In this document: positions 26,649 through 37,603 of the stretch, in pieces
Numbering within the stretch: position 1 is the stretch's first letter
Layout of the letters: each line of letters begins with the position of its first letter
Assembly (NCBI RefSeq): GCF_000455345.1
Contig: NZ_HG315690.1
Span: 1,687,360-1,751,359 of the forward strand
Direction: 5' to 3'
Source: Halopiger goleimassiliensis
GTDB lineage: Archaea > Halobacteriota > Halobacteria > Halobacteriales > Natrialbaceae
Length of the DNA: 64,000 nucleotides
Position numbers and translations under genes: made by a program
The notes under the pieces: generated by a model
Databases searched by the model: none
What the model saw: the letters and a program-made list of their open reading frames with translations, nothing else
Told to the model about the DNA's origin: nothing

Positions 26649-26784
26649 ACCAATGGATCGACTCCGGACGGTCAAAGAAGTTCGTCTCTTCGGTCGACGT
26701 CGCCTCGTCCCGCCAGTTCGATCGTCGGGGCGTCGGGGCTGCATCGAGCGGCACCTATTCCTTTCTCGGGCGAGAACGTTCAGT

Positions 26785-27138
26785 ATGCTCGACAGTCTCG
26801 TCGTGTTCGTCGTGAGCCTCTTGATCGGTGCGCTGGGGATCCACGTCGGTGCCCTGCTGATCGCCAACGTGAGCGACTACTCCTACGCCGTATACACTGC
26901 CCTCTTTGGAGCGATCGTCTGGAGCGTCGTCGGTTTCCTCTTCGGCTGGCTCCCGTTTCTCGGGCCGGCGATCGTCCTGCTCGCATATCTGGGGGTCATC
27001 AAACGCCGATACCCGGGCGGCTGGATCGACGCCGCCGGCATCACACTCGTCGCCTGGATCGCCGTCCTCGGCGTACTCTATCTCCTCGCGAGCGCCGAGT
27101 TGACGACGTTCGACGCTATCGGCGTCCCCGGAACGTGA
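26785..27138 (+). CDS. Small polytopic membrane protein
   Basis: A 117-residue protein with four hydrophobic helices (LVVFVVSLLIGALGIHVGALLI; YTALFGAIVWSVVGFLF; LGPAIVLLAYLGVI; AAGITLVAWIAVLGVLYLLA). Arranged divergently from rtcB and convergent with the archease gene. Function unknown; the rtcB-archease neighbourhood may be incidental. ATG 26785 opens directly into the first helix. Confidence 0.65.
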   Translation: MLDSLVVFVVSLLIGALGIHVGALLIANVSDYSYAVYTALFGAIVWSVVGFLFGWLPFLGPAIVLLAYLGVIKRRYPGGWIDAAGITLVAWIAVLGVLYLLASAELTTFDAIGVPGT

Positions 27139-27294
27139 TTCCGAGCGCGCGGCGATAACCCCGCCACGAGCAGTCCACTTCGGGACGACCGACTCCGCCC
27201 GTTCACCTCGACCTCGAGGCGCTCGAGTCGATCGTCTAGCGAGGCGAATCGCGGCCAGATGCGCTGGCTCGTCGTCTCCCGGTTTCGGCTCGTC

Positions 27295-27720
27295 TCAGAC
27301 GTCGAACACGACGTACGCTTCCCAGCCGTCGTCGACCCGCTCGAGTCGCATCTCGGAGTAAGTGATCGCCTTGATCTCGCGAGCGGCGACCGCCGAGAGC
27401 GGTACGCCGCGAGCGGTAGCCTCGAGGGTCCACGCGGCCGACTCGTCGTCGGGTCGGTCGATCCGGTCGATCCGGTGATCGACCGGCAGTTCCACCCGGA
27501 CGTCACGGAGATACACGAGTTCGTCGAGGTAGTCGAACAGCAGCGCTTCGCGGCTCTCGGCCGCGACCGACAGGGAGAAGCGCTCGCCCTCGTCGGCGGG
27601 GACGTCCTCGCAGGACGCGGCGACGAAACCGTCCGCGACCGCGGCGAAGACCGACTCGAGGTCGTCGCCCGTGGCCTCGACGGCGACGTCGGCGGTGTGA
27701 TCGCGGAGTTCGAATCCCAT
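27295..27720 (-). CDS. Archease
   Basis: A 141-residue archease, the small protein that speeds RtcB guanylylation and multiple turnover. MGFELRDHTADVAVEATGDDLESVFAAVADGF at the start, the acidic metal residues of the family (D8-H9...D12 region and the C-terminal ITYSEMRL...AYVVFDV strand) are visible. Encoded near rtcB but on separate transcripts (one gene between). The full family length is present. Confidence 0.92.
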   Translation of the reverse strand: MGFELRDHTADVAVEATGDDLESVFAAVADGFVAASCEDVPADEGERFSLSVAAESREALLFDYLDELVYLRDVRVELPVDHRIDRIDRPDDESAAWTLEATARGVPLSAVAAREIKAITYSEMRLERVDDGWEAYVVFDV

Positions 27721-27827
27721 TCGGTCGAGCCGTTCGACCGCCGCAGCCGTATGTCCGTCGGAATCGCGACGACGGCATCGCCTTTCTCTCCGACGTCTGA
27801 CGTTATCGAGCGGGGGTTGCCGGTGGA

Positions 27828-27835
27828 ATTATATT
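27828..27835 (+). promoter_or_regulatory. TATA box that fixes the start of the GNAT gene
   Basis: ATTATATT centred 28 nt before the GTG at 27859. Of three in-frame candidates (GTG 27853, GTG 27859, later codons) this spacing favours 27859. Confidence 0.55.
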
Positions 27836-27858
27836 GACGACGATAGTACGGTGTGGTA

Positions 27859-28338
27859 GTGAGCGTCAACATCGACAGTCGCGTCGTTACCCCGGGCAGT
27901 GACGACTTCGTCGAGGAGGCGTGGGAACTCAAAGAGACGATCAACCGCCGGGAAGACGTACTCAAACAGCGGTACGACTTCTTTACCGACGCGTATCGTC
28001 GATCGACGGTCTACTGTTACCTCCAAGACGGCGACCTCATCGGCTTCGCGGCGGTCCGACGCGACGGCTACATCCTCTTTCTGGCGGTCGATCCCGAACA
28101 CCGGGGCGAAGGGATCGGCAAGAAACTCGTCGCTCGCGTGGCCGACGATCACGAGACGATCACTTGCCACGCGCGGACGAGCAACGAGAACGCCCTCCAG
28201 TTCTACGAACACCTCGGCTTCGAGATCAAACGCCGCATCGACGACTACTACGAGGACGGCGGCGACGCCTACTACCTGAAACTCGGTGCCGACGTCGGGA
28301 TCACCGACCGACTCTCCGATCTGATCCGCCGGTCCTGA
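27859..28338 (+). CDS. GNAT family N-acetyltransferase (RimI-like)
   Basis: A 159-residue GNAT enzyme. Acetyl-CoA-binding motif A is ILFLAVDPEHRGEGIGKKLVARVADDH (R/Q-x-x-G-x-G/A pattern RGEGIG), followed by motif B ENALQFYEHLGFEIKRRIDDYYEDGGDAYYLKL, close to RimI-type protein N-terminal acetyltransferases, though the substrate is not certain. Starts at GTG 27859, supported by the TATA box at 27828. Confidence 0.85.
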   Translation: MSVNIDSRVVTPGSDDFVEEAWELKETINRREDVLKQRYDFFTDAYRRSTVYCYLQDGDLIGFAAVRRDGYILFLAVDPEHRGEGIGKKLVARVADDHETITCHARTSNENALQFYEHLGFEIKRRIDDYYEDGGDAYYLKLGADVGITDRLSDLIRRS

Positions 28339-28433
28339 CGACCGTTGAGAGCGGATCGGAGCCGCCGAGAACCGCGTCGGACCGAGTTCCTCGAGGCGAA
28401 CAGTATTTGTTCCTCTCACTCACAGACACGTGC

Positions 28434-29621
28434 ATGAACGTCGATCCCGATCTGTCGCCCCTTCGGGACGCGCTCGAGACCGAGGACGTGGACGGCTACC
28501 TGATCGACGACGACGCGTCGGATTCGGACCAGCGCTACGTCTCCGGCTTTACCGCCCCGGATCCCTACCAGACGCTCGTCACGGACGACGGCGTCCACCT
28601 GCTGGTTTCGGGCCTCGAGTACGGCCGCGCGAAATCGAACGCCAACGCCGACTCGGTCACCCGGCGGGCCGCCTACGACTACCAGGAACTGGTCGGCGAG
28701 TGCGGCCCCTACGAGGGGAAGATCCGGACGATCGAGGCGTTTCTGGCGGACCACGGCGTCGACGGGGTCGCCGTCCCCCGCAGTTTCCCGACTGGTACCG
28801 CCGACGGCCTGCGCGAGCGCGGCGTCTCGGTGACCGTCGAATCGGAGGGGATCGTCGAGGACGTTCGCGCGACGAAGACCGACTGGGAGCGCGAACAGAT
28901 CCGCACCTCTCAGCGGGCCAACGAGGCGGCGATGGCCCGCGCGGAGGAACTGATCGCGAACGCCGACATCGAGGACGGGACGCTCGTCCACGACGGCGAA
29001 CCGCTGACGAGCGAGCGGGTAAAGGAGGCCATCGAGATCACGCTGTTGCGACACGGCTGTAGTCTCGACGACACCATCGTCGCCTGTGCGGCTGACGCCG
29101 CGGATCCCCACGACCGCGGGAGCGGCCCGCTCGAGGCGGACGAGTTGATCGTGATCGACATCTTCCCCCGGGACAAGGAGACGGGCTACTTCGCGGACAT
29201 GACCCGCACGTTCGCCCGCGGCGACCCCGGCGAGGAGGCGACCCGTCGGTACGAGGTCACCCGGGAGGCCTACGAGGCCGGCCTCGAGGCCGTCGAACCC
29301 GGGGCGACGGGCGCACAGGTCCACGACGCAGTCTGTGACGTGATCGAAGACGCGGGCTACGAGAGCCTGCGCAGCGATCCGAGCACGGACACCGGCTTCA
29401 TCCACAGCACGGGCCACGGCGTCGGCCTGGATATCCACGAACAACCCAGCCTCTCGCCCGCCGGCGAGGAACTACAGCCGGGCCACGTGGTGACGATCGA
29501 ACCTGGCATCTACGATCCGGCGGTCGGCGGCGTCCGCATCGAGGATCTGGTCGTCGTCACCGAGGACGGATTCGAGAACCTGACCGACTACCGCGTCGGC
29601 CTCGAACCCGTCGCCGACTGA
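28434..29621 (+). CDS. M24 family metallopeptidase (Xaa-Pro peptidase-like)
   Basis: A 395-residue protein. An N-terminal creatinase-like domain (about residues 1-130) precedes a pita-bread catalytic domain with all five metal ligands: two Asp in IVIDIFPRD...GYFADMTRTF, His in HSTGHGVGLDIHEQP, and two Glu in TIEPGIYDP and GVRIEDLVVV. Cleaves X-Pro bonds of small peptides in the cytoplasm. TATTTGTTC-like AT-rich DNA near 28403 may be the promoter. Confidence 0.92.
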   Translation: MNVDPDLSPLRDALETEDVDGYLIDDDASDSDQRYVSGFTAPDPYQTLVTDDGVHLLVSGLEYGRAKSNANADSVTRRAAYDYQELVGECGPYEGKIRTIEAFLADHGVDGVAVPRSFPTGTADGLRERGVSVTVESEGIVEDVRATKTDWEREQIRTSQRANEAAMARAEELIANADIEDGTLVHDGEPLTSERVKEAIEITLLRHGCSLDDTIVACAADAADPHDRGSGPLEADELIVIDIFPRDKETGYFADMTRTFARGDPGEEATRRYEVTREAYEAGLEAVEPGATGAQVHDAVCDVIEDAGYESLRSDPSTDTGFIHSTGHGVGLDIHEQPSLSPAGEELQPGHVVTIEPGIYDPAVGGVRIEDLVVVTEDGFENLTDYRVGLEPVAD

Positions 29622-29734
29622 CGCACACTGCGCCCCGAGGGATCCAGTAGGAGTCCGTCGAGCGAGTCAGTACTGTGACGGGGCGTATCGCCGTCCCGGA
29701 ATTTATTTTTTGCCTTGATCCGAGTTCTACCTGT

Positions 29735-30034
29735 ATGCGCCAGCTCCTGTGGTGGCTCATCGGCGGTTCGCGGGGCGGTCACAACCGCCTCCGGATCGTC
29801 CGAACGCTACAGGAGCGTCCCATGAACAGGAACCAGTTGGCCGAGGAACTCGATCTGAACTACAAGACGGTCCAACACCACCTCGAGGTCCTCGAGGAGA
29901 ACGACGTCGTCACCACCCAGGGAGACAACTACGGCCAGCTGTACTTCCTGTCCGACCGCATGGAAGAGAACCTCGATATCCTCGAGGAGATCGTCGAGCG
30001 AGCGGACATCGACCCGACCGACCATGACACGTGA
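29735..30034 (+). CDS. Winged HTH regulator (ArsR-like)
   Basis: A 99-residue wHTH: NRLRIVRTLQERPMNRNQLAEELDLNYKTVQHHLEVLEENDVVTTQGDNYGQLYFLSDRMEENLDILEEIVERA. The recognition helix is YKTVQHHLEVLEEN. ATG 29735 gives MRQLLWWLIGGSRGG and lies about 28 nt after a TTTATTTTTT TATA-like run (29702-29711). It overlaps the next gene by 11 nt, so the regulator and the membrane protein are probably made together. Confidence 0.8.
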   Translation: MRQLLWWLIGGSRGGHNRLRIVRTLQERPMNRNQLAEELDLNYKTVQHHLEVLEENDVVTTQGDNYGQLYFLSDRMEENLDILEEIVERADIDPTDHDT

Positions 30035-30437
30035 TCTCAGTCCACTGGCGAAAACGGCCCTCGTCACCGCCATCGCGGCGGCGCTGGGCCTGGCGAGTAC
30101 CGTCGTCTTGCCGAGCGTCCCGCTCCCGCCGCGGGCCCCGCTCGAGGTCGTCCACCTGTTGATTCAGGCCGAACTGTTCGTCACGACGTTCAACCTCGTC
30201 CTCCTGTTCGCGCTGACGTGGTCGTACGTCTCCCTCTACCAGGACCTGCCGAACAAGTACAGCCTGAGTCTCGTCGTGTTGAGCCTCGCGCTGGTGCTGT
30301 ACGCGCTCACCTCGAACCCGCTCGTGCAGTTGCTGTTCGGCTTTCCGCCAGTGAGCGACATCGGCCCGTTCGGATTCATTCCCGACGTGTTCGTCGGATT
30401 CGCTATCGTCGTGCTGTTCTACCAGAGCCAGACCTGA
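30024..30437 (+). CDS. Small four-helix membrane protein paired with wHTH
   Basis: A 137-residue protein with four hydrophobic helices (ALVTAIAAALGLASTVVL; LLIQAELFVTTFNLVLLFALTWSYVSLY; LSLVVLSLALVLYALTSNPLVQLLFGF; IPDVFVGFAIVVLFYQ). It starts within the preceding regulator gene. This is the same gene logic as 12197-12858. Possible membrane sensor for the regulator; ligand unknown. Confidence 0.7.
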   Translation: MTRDLSPLAKTALVTAIAAALGLASTVVLPSVPLPPRAPLEVVHLLIQAELFVTTFNLVLLFALTWSYVSLYQDLPNKYSLSLVVLSLALVLYALTSNPLVQLLFGFPPVSDIGPFGFIPDVFVGFAIVVLFYQSQT

Positions 30438-30539
30438 ACGCCGGTGGCAGGTCCTGCGGATCGGTCTCGATCACGTTCGTGACCGCACGGATGGTCGGCA
30501 GGGTCGGACGGTTCTCGCCACGGGTGCGGCGCTGCACTG

Positions 30540-31634
30540 TCAGGGGGCCGGTCGGGTCCCCAGGGTGAGTTCGACCGATTCACGCTCGCCGTCGCGGATC
30601 ACCGTCACTGTCACGGTTTCGCCCGGACTGGTCTCGAGCGCGAGGTAACTCGAGAGGTCCTCGAGCGACCTGATGTCGGCGTCGTCCAGCGCGACGATGA
30701 CGTCGCCGCCCGTCGGAACCCGCGTCCCGGCGACGAGCGCGGTTCCGGCACTCGGTTGCAGGACGCCGTCGGACGGCCCTCCGGACCGGACGCGTTCGAC
30801 GATCACCCCGCGAGGCTCCTCGAGGGCGTTGGCCTCGGCGACCGCGGGCGTGACGGTCGCGAGCGAGACGCCCATGTACGCGTGGTCGTACTCGCCGGTC
30901 TCGATGAGCGAGGGAACGACCCGCTGGGCAAGCGGAGCCGAGATGCCGAAGGCGATGTTGTCGCCAGTCCCGGAGTTGATGACGGCGATCACCTCGCCGT
31001 CCAGCGAGACGATCGGGCCGCCACTGTTGCCGGGGTTCGCTGCGGCGTCGGTCTGGACCGCGTCCGGGATGTCGTACCCGAGTGAACTCGTGAGCGATCG
31101 GTTGATACCGCTGACGACCCCCGTCGTGAGCGTGCCGTCGAGGCCGTACGGGTTGCCGATGACGAGGACCTCCTCGCCGACGACCGGATCGCCGTCGATG
31201 AACGGTAGCGGGGCTGCGTACTCCGGTCGATCGTCGATCTCGACCGCGGCGAGGTCGCTGTAGACGTCGGTGCCGAGGACGGTCCCAGAGCGCCACTCGC
31301 CGTTTCGAAAGCGGACGTCGAGTTCGGTCGCGTCGCCGACGACGTGGGCGTTCGTCACGAGGTGTGACTCGTCGTAGACGAACCCCGTCCCCTGCCCGGA
31401 CGTCGTCTCCATCTGGGTGACCGAATCGACGGTCTCCTCGTAGACGGCGGCGTAATCGCCGTTCGCCGGGGGATCGCGCTGACCAGTGTCGTCGGACTGT
31501 TCGGCCGACGACTCCCCGGACTCGTCGCCCGTTTCGTCGTCAGCCTGGGGGGTCGTACACCCGGCGAGAACGCCCGTCGCTGCGACGCCGATCGCCTGCA
31601 GCACCTGTCGTCGGGAACGTCGTTCTCGAGGCAT
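30540..31634 (-). CDS. HtrA/DegP-like serine protease, Tat lipoprotein
   Basis: A 364-residue protein. RRSRRQVLQAIGVAATGVLAGC is a Tat signal with lipobox, followed by a Glu/Asp/Ser linker. The trypsin-like domain has His in LVTNAHVVGDA, Asp in YSDLAAVEI and Ser in NPGNSGGPIVSLDG. The C-terminal PDZ domain (GVIVERVRSGGPSDGVLQPS...GGDVIVALDDADIRSLEDLSSYL) binds substrate tails. Likely quality control outside the membrane. I chose ATG 31634 because it puts the RR motif near the N-terminus; an in-frame ATG 18 codons upstream would bury it. Confidence 0.9.
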   Translation of the reverse strand: MPRERRSRRQVLQAIGVAATGVLAGCTTPQADDETGDESGESSAEQSDDTGQRDPPANGDYAAVYEETVDSVTQMETTSGQGTGFVYDESHLVTNAHVVGDATELDVRFRNGEWRSGTVLGTDVYSDLAAVEIDDRPEYAAPLPFIDGDPVVGEEVLVIGNPYGLDGTLTTGVVSGINRSLTSSLGYDIPDAVQTDAAANPGNSGGPIVSLDGEVIAVINSGTGDNIAFGISAPLAQRVVPSLIETGEYDHAYMGVSLATVTPAVAEANALEEPRGVIVERVRSGGPSDGVLQPSAGTALVAGTRVPTGGDVIVALDDADIRSLEDLSSYLALETSPGETVTVTVIRDGERESVELTLGTRPAP

Positions 31635-31742
31635 TTGATCGAACGTTGCCACCGGTGGTACCTGTGTCTTTGCCGAGTTTCGTCCCAACTGATGGCCAAC
31701 TAAGACCCAAATTCGATCCGGTCACCGAGGCGGTACTACGAC

Positions 31743-32783
31743 TCATCCGAGCGCGATCCGCTCGCCGGCCTCGAGTCCGCTCCGAAGCGCCGCGTGGAGT
31801 CGTCCCTCGCCGGCGACCCAGTCGCCGAGACAGTGCAGTCCCGCGTCCGCCGCCGTCTCGATCGGCCCCGTCGCGACGCCGGCTTCGGGAATCGCGTGGT
31901 GCCAGACGTGATGATCCGTCCAGTCCGGGTTCCCCAGTCGGTCGTCCTCGAGCAGATCAGCCGTCAGCGCCGTGAGTTCGTCCAGACAGTCGTCCGGCGA
32001 GTCGTCGGCCCGTTCGACCGACCACTCGTGGTTGGCCTGGACGACCAGCACCGATTCGCCAGCAGGGACGTGGCCCGGTTTGCACGCCTCGCGGGCGATC
32101 CAGCCGATCTCGTGGTTCTTGTCGGTGTTGACCAGCGCGTAGTATGGGCGCTCGAGTTCGAACGGGTAGTGGAAGACGCCCGTCCAGATCGTCCGGAAAG
32201 GTACGTCCGTGACGGCCTCGACGAGGTGGTCGCGAACCCTGTCGTCCCAGTCGGCCGACTCGAGGAGCGACGCGGTCTCGGGCGCGGGCGGGCTCACGAG
32301 GACGGCGTCGAACGGCCCCCAGCGATCGCCGTCGGCATCCTCGAGCGTCCAGGTGTCCTGGCGGTCGTTTCGGACGATAGTCTCGACGCGGGTTTCGGGA
32401 TACATCTCCGCGTCCGTCCGCGTGAACAGCCGTGACGCGAGGCGATCGAGTCCTCCGCGGAAGGTCCACTTGTGGTCGTCGGCGTCGCGGCCCTCCGACA
32501 CCGTTCCCTCGGCGTCGAAGGTCCAGACCGGGTCCGTGACGTCGACCAGTCCGTCGGTCTCGAGGGTGGCGGTCACCAGGTCCTCGATCCGCGGGTCGTC
32601 CGACGTGAGGTAGTTCGCCCCGTAGTCGTAGACCACGTCGCCACGGCGCTCGGTCGCCGCGCGTCCGCCCACGCTCGCCGACGCCTCGAGGACGGTGACG
32701 TTTGCGTCCGGGAGCGTCTCCGAGAGGGCGAACGCGGCGGCTCCGGTAGCGACCCCGGCCCCGACCGCTCCGATCCGAACCAT
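31743..32783 (-). CDS. FAD-dependent amine oxidase/renalase-like oxidoreductase
   Basis: A 346-residue flavoprotein. The N-terminal dinucleotide motif is present as IGAVGAGVATGAAAFAL, followed by VTVLEASASVGGRAATERR, which is the ExxxxxGGRA signature, and DYGANYLTSDDP. The C-terminal GLHCLGDWVAGEGRLHAALRSGLEAGERIA is the second FAD contact. Resembles renalase-type NAD(P)/FAD proteins. Substrate unknown. ATG 32783 starts exactly at the Rossmann strand and replaces an in-frame upstream ATG. Confidence 0.82.
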   Translation of the reverse strand: MVRIGAVGAGVATGAAAFALSETLPDANVTVLEASASVGGRAATERRGDVVYDYGANYLTSDDPRIEDLVTATLETDGLVDVTDPVWTFDAEGTVSEGRDADDHKWTFRGGLDRLASRLFTRTDAEMYPETRVETIVRNDRQDTWTLEDADGDRWGPFDAVLVSPPAPETASLLESADWDDRVRDHLVEAVTDVPFRTIWTGVFHYPFELERPYYALVNTDKNHEIGWIAREACKPGHVPAGESVLVVQANHEWSVERADDSPDDCLDELTALTADLLEDDRLGNPDWTDHHVWHHAIPEAGVATGPIETAADAGLHCLGDWVAGEGRLHAALRSGLEAGERIALG

Positions 32784-33026
32784 ACCGATCACTGGGTACG
32801 CTCGAACCAAGAATGCCGTGGGGATCCGTGGATGCTGAGACCCCGACAGCCGGGACGGTCGGACGTGGGGAACCGTCCGTCAGCCCGCGACTCGCGTCGA
32901 CGATCTCGAGGTGCGGTATCGACTCACACCCGATGCTGTGAATTCGACGCGGCTCGAGCCACGAGCGAGTCGATTCGACCCCGACCCGCCCGTCCGGGCA
33001 CTCGAGCGCCCCAGAGGGCGACGATT

Positions 33027-33055
33027 CGAATTTCGAAATAGTATTTCGAGATTCG
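33027..33055. promoter_or_regulatory. 29-bp palindrome upstream of carB, candidate operator
   Basis: Arms of 14 nt around a central G at 33041: the left arm contains GAATTTCGAAATA, the right TATTTCGAGATTC; 13 of 14 positions are complementary. It ends 53 nt before the carB ATG and just upstream of the probable TATA element CTTATTAC (33071-33078). The rest of the 324-bp divergent space 32784-33107 shows nothing else I can support. Confidence 0.6.
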
Positions 33056-33107
33056 TACTGTATCGTGGGGCTTATTACGATGTGCGAACTCCGGACGAAC
33101 AAGATCA

Positions 33108-36353
<3,246 letters not shown>

Positions 36354-36417
36354 ATCCTCGTTCTTTCGACCTGGCAGTGTTCAGATAATACCTCGAGTAA
36401 TACTGGAACGGGGAGAA

Positions 36418-36628
36418 CACCACGAAAGCCCCTGCCGTTCTCGGCCGTTCTGACTCGCTGCGCGCGCTCCCTGCGGTCGCGTGCTTACGTCGTCGGAACG
36501 GCCGAGACCGACAGCCCCTTTCAGTCCCGCCCACGGTGGCCTGTCCGTCCAGCCGACACAGGTGGGAATGAACGGGGCTGACGCGCGTGGCGGTAACGCC
36601 GCCACGCATGTCAGGGGCTTTCGTGGTG
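36418..36628. repeat. 211-bp structured element with 17-bp terminal inverted repeats
   Basis: Outer arms CACCACGAAAGCCCCTG (36418-36434) and the exact complement (36612-36628). Three internal hairpins: A, 11-bp perfect stem 36440-36450/36496-36506 with a 45-nt loop; B, 20-position stem 36512-36531/36561-36580 with 17 standard pairs plus one G-T; C, 9-bp stem 36585-36593/36599-36607 with 5-nt loop. Only 4-5 nt link the stems, so the whole block folds as a four-way junction. No coding frame of substance and no clear target-site duplication. Could be a MITE or a structured RNA. It fills most of the 396-bp gap between carB and the TraB gene. Confidence 0.7.
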
Positions 36629-36749
36629 GTTTGATCGTTTCTGTGTGGGACGTATGTAATCTGACCATCACCTTCGACCTCCGCCTCTCTTGTCGGATCG
36701 GTTATCCGAACGTGACCGTTTGAAGCCGGTGGGCCTCGAACCCGTGGGT

Positions 36750-37499
36750 ATGTCGACCCCCGGCTCCGTCACCATCGTTCCCAGCGTCCACTTCTCGCCC
36801 GTCCACCGCAAGCGCGTTCGCGACACGATCCGCGAGGAAGAACCCGACGTCGTCGCCGTCGAACTCGACGAGTACCGGTTCGAGCGCCTCGAGCGCGAGG
36901 CGGGGGCGGATCCGTTCGATCTGGCCCGCGAGTTGCCGCCGCCCGCGGCGATGACCTACACCACCTTGCGAACGATCCAGCGGACCGTCGTCCGGCTGTT
37001 CGGCCTGGACCCCGAGACGACCGACATGGAGGCGGCCATCGAGACGGCCGCCGAACGGGACCTCGAGGTGGCCCTGATCGACGAACCGATCCGGGACACG
37101 GTGGCCGCGCTGTCGGATCGGGTGGGGCTCGACACCCTGCCGAAGCTGGTGCTGCGAGCACAGCAACTCTCGCCCGCCGATCAGGCCAGGGCGACCGAAC
37201 TGATGGCGGTCCCGATGACGGAGATCGAGGACGGCGACGACGTCCAGCCGGCGATCGAGCAGATGCGTACACTACTCCCCGAAGTCGCCGAGGTGATGAT
37301 CGATCGACGGGATCGAACCATGGCCCGGAACCTCCACGCGCTCCGCCAGGACGGCCACGACGTCGTCGCCGTCGTCGGGGCCGGCCACCACAACGGCCTC
37401 GTCAACCACCTCGCGGACCTCGAGGGCGAGACGGTATCGGACGTCACGGTGCCAATTCGGCCGCCGACGCGGAACGTAACCCGCATTCCGATCGAGTGA
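36750..37499 (+). CDS. TraB domain-containing protein
   Basis: A 249-residue TraB-family protein: VTIVPSVHFSPVHRKRVRDTIREEEPDVVAVELDEYRFERLE at the start, and VVAVVGAGHHNGLVNHLADLE near the end, the paired His-containing motifs of TraB/PrgY/GumN proteins. Lacks the C-terminal membrane helices that longer archaeal members carry, so probably soluble. PrgY-type proteins inhibit pheromone peptides; the archaeal role is unknown. I chose ATG 36750 as the family starts directly at the first strand. Confidence 0.8.
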   Translation: MSTPGSVTIVPSVHFSPVHRKRVRDTIREEEPDVVAVELDEYRFERLEREAGADPFDLARELPPPAAMTYTTLRTIQRTVVRLFGLDPETTDMEAAIETAAERDLEVALIDEPIRDTVAALSDRVGLDTLPKLVLRAQQLSPADQARATELMAVPMTEIEDGDDVQPAIEQMRTLLPEVAEVMIDRRDRTMARNLHALRQDGHDVVAVVGAGHHNGLVNHLADLEGETVSDVTVPIRPPTRNVTRIPIE

Positions 37500-37603
37500 G
37501 CCGCGGCCGATCGTCGATTACGCCACGGTGAGTGACGGGTCGGTCTCGAGATCGGAGCGAAACTGCGACGCGGCGTCGCCGACTCGACCCCGCGAGGGGT
37601 GGC

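Noticed and set aside
36418-36628. The four-way structure considered as tRNA, RNase P RNA or SRP RNA
   Set aside because: No T-arm or anticodon features, too short, and none of the conserved sequence blocks of those RNAs are present.
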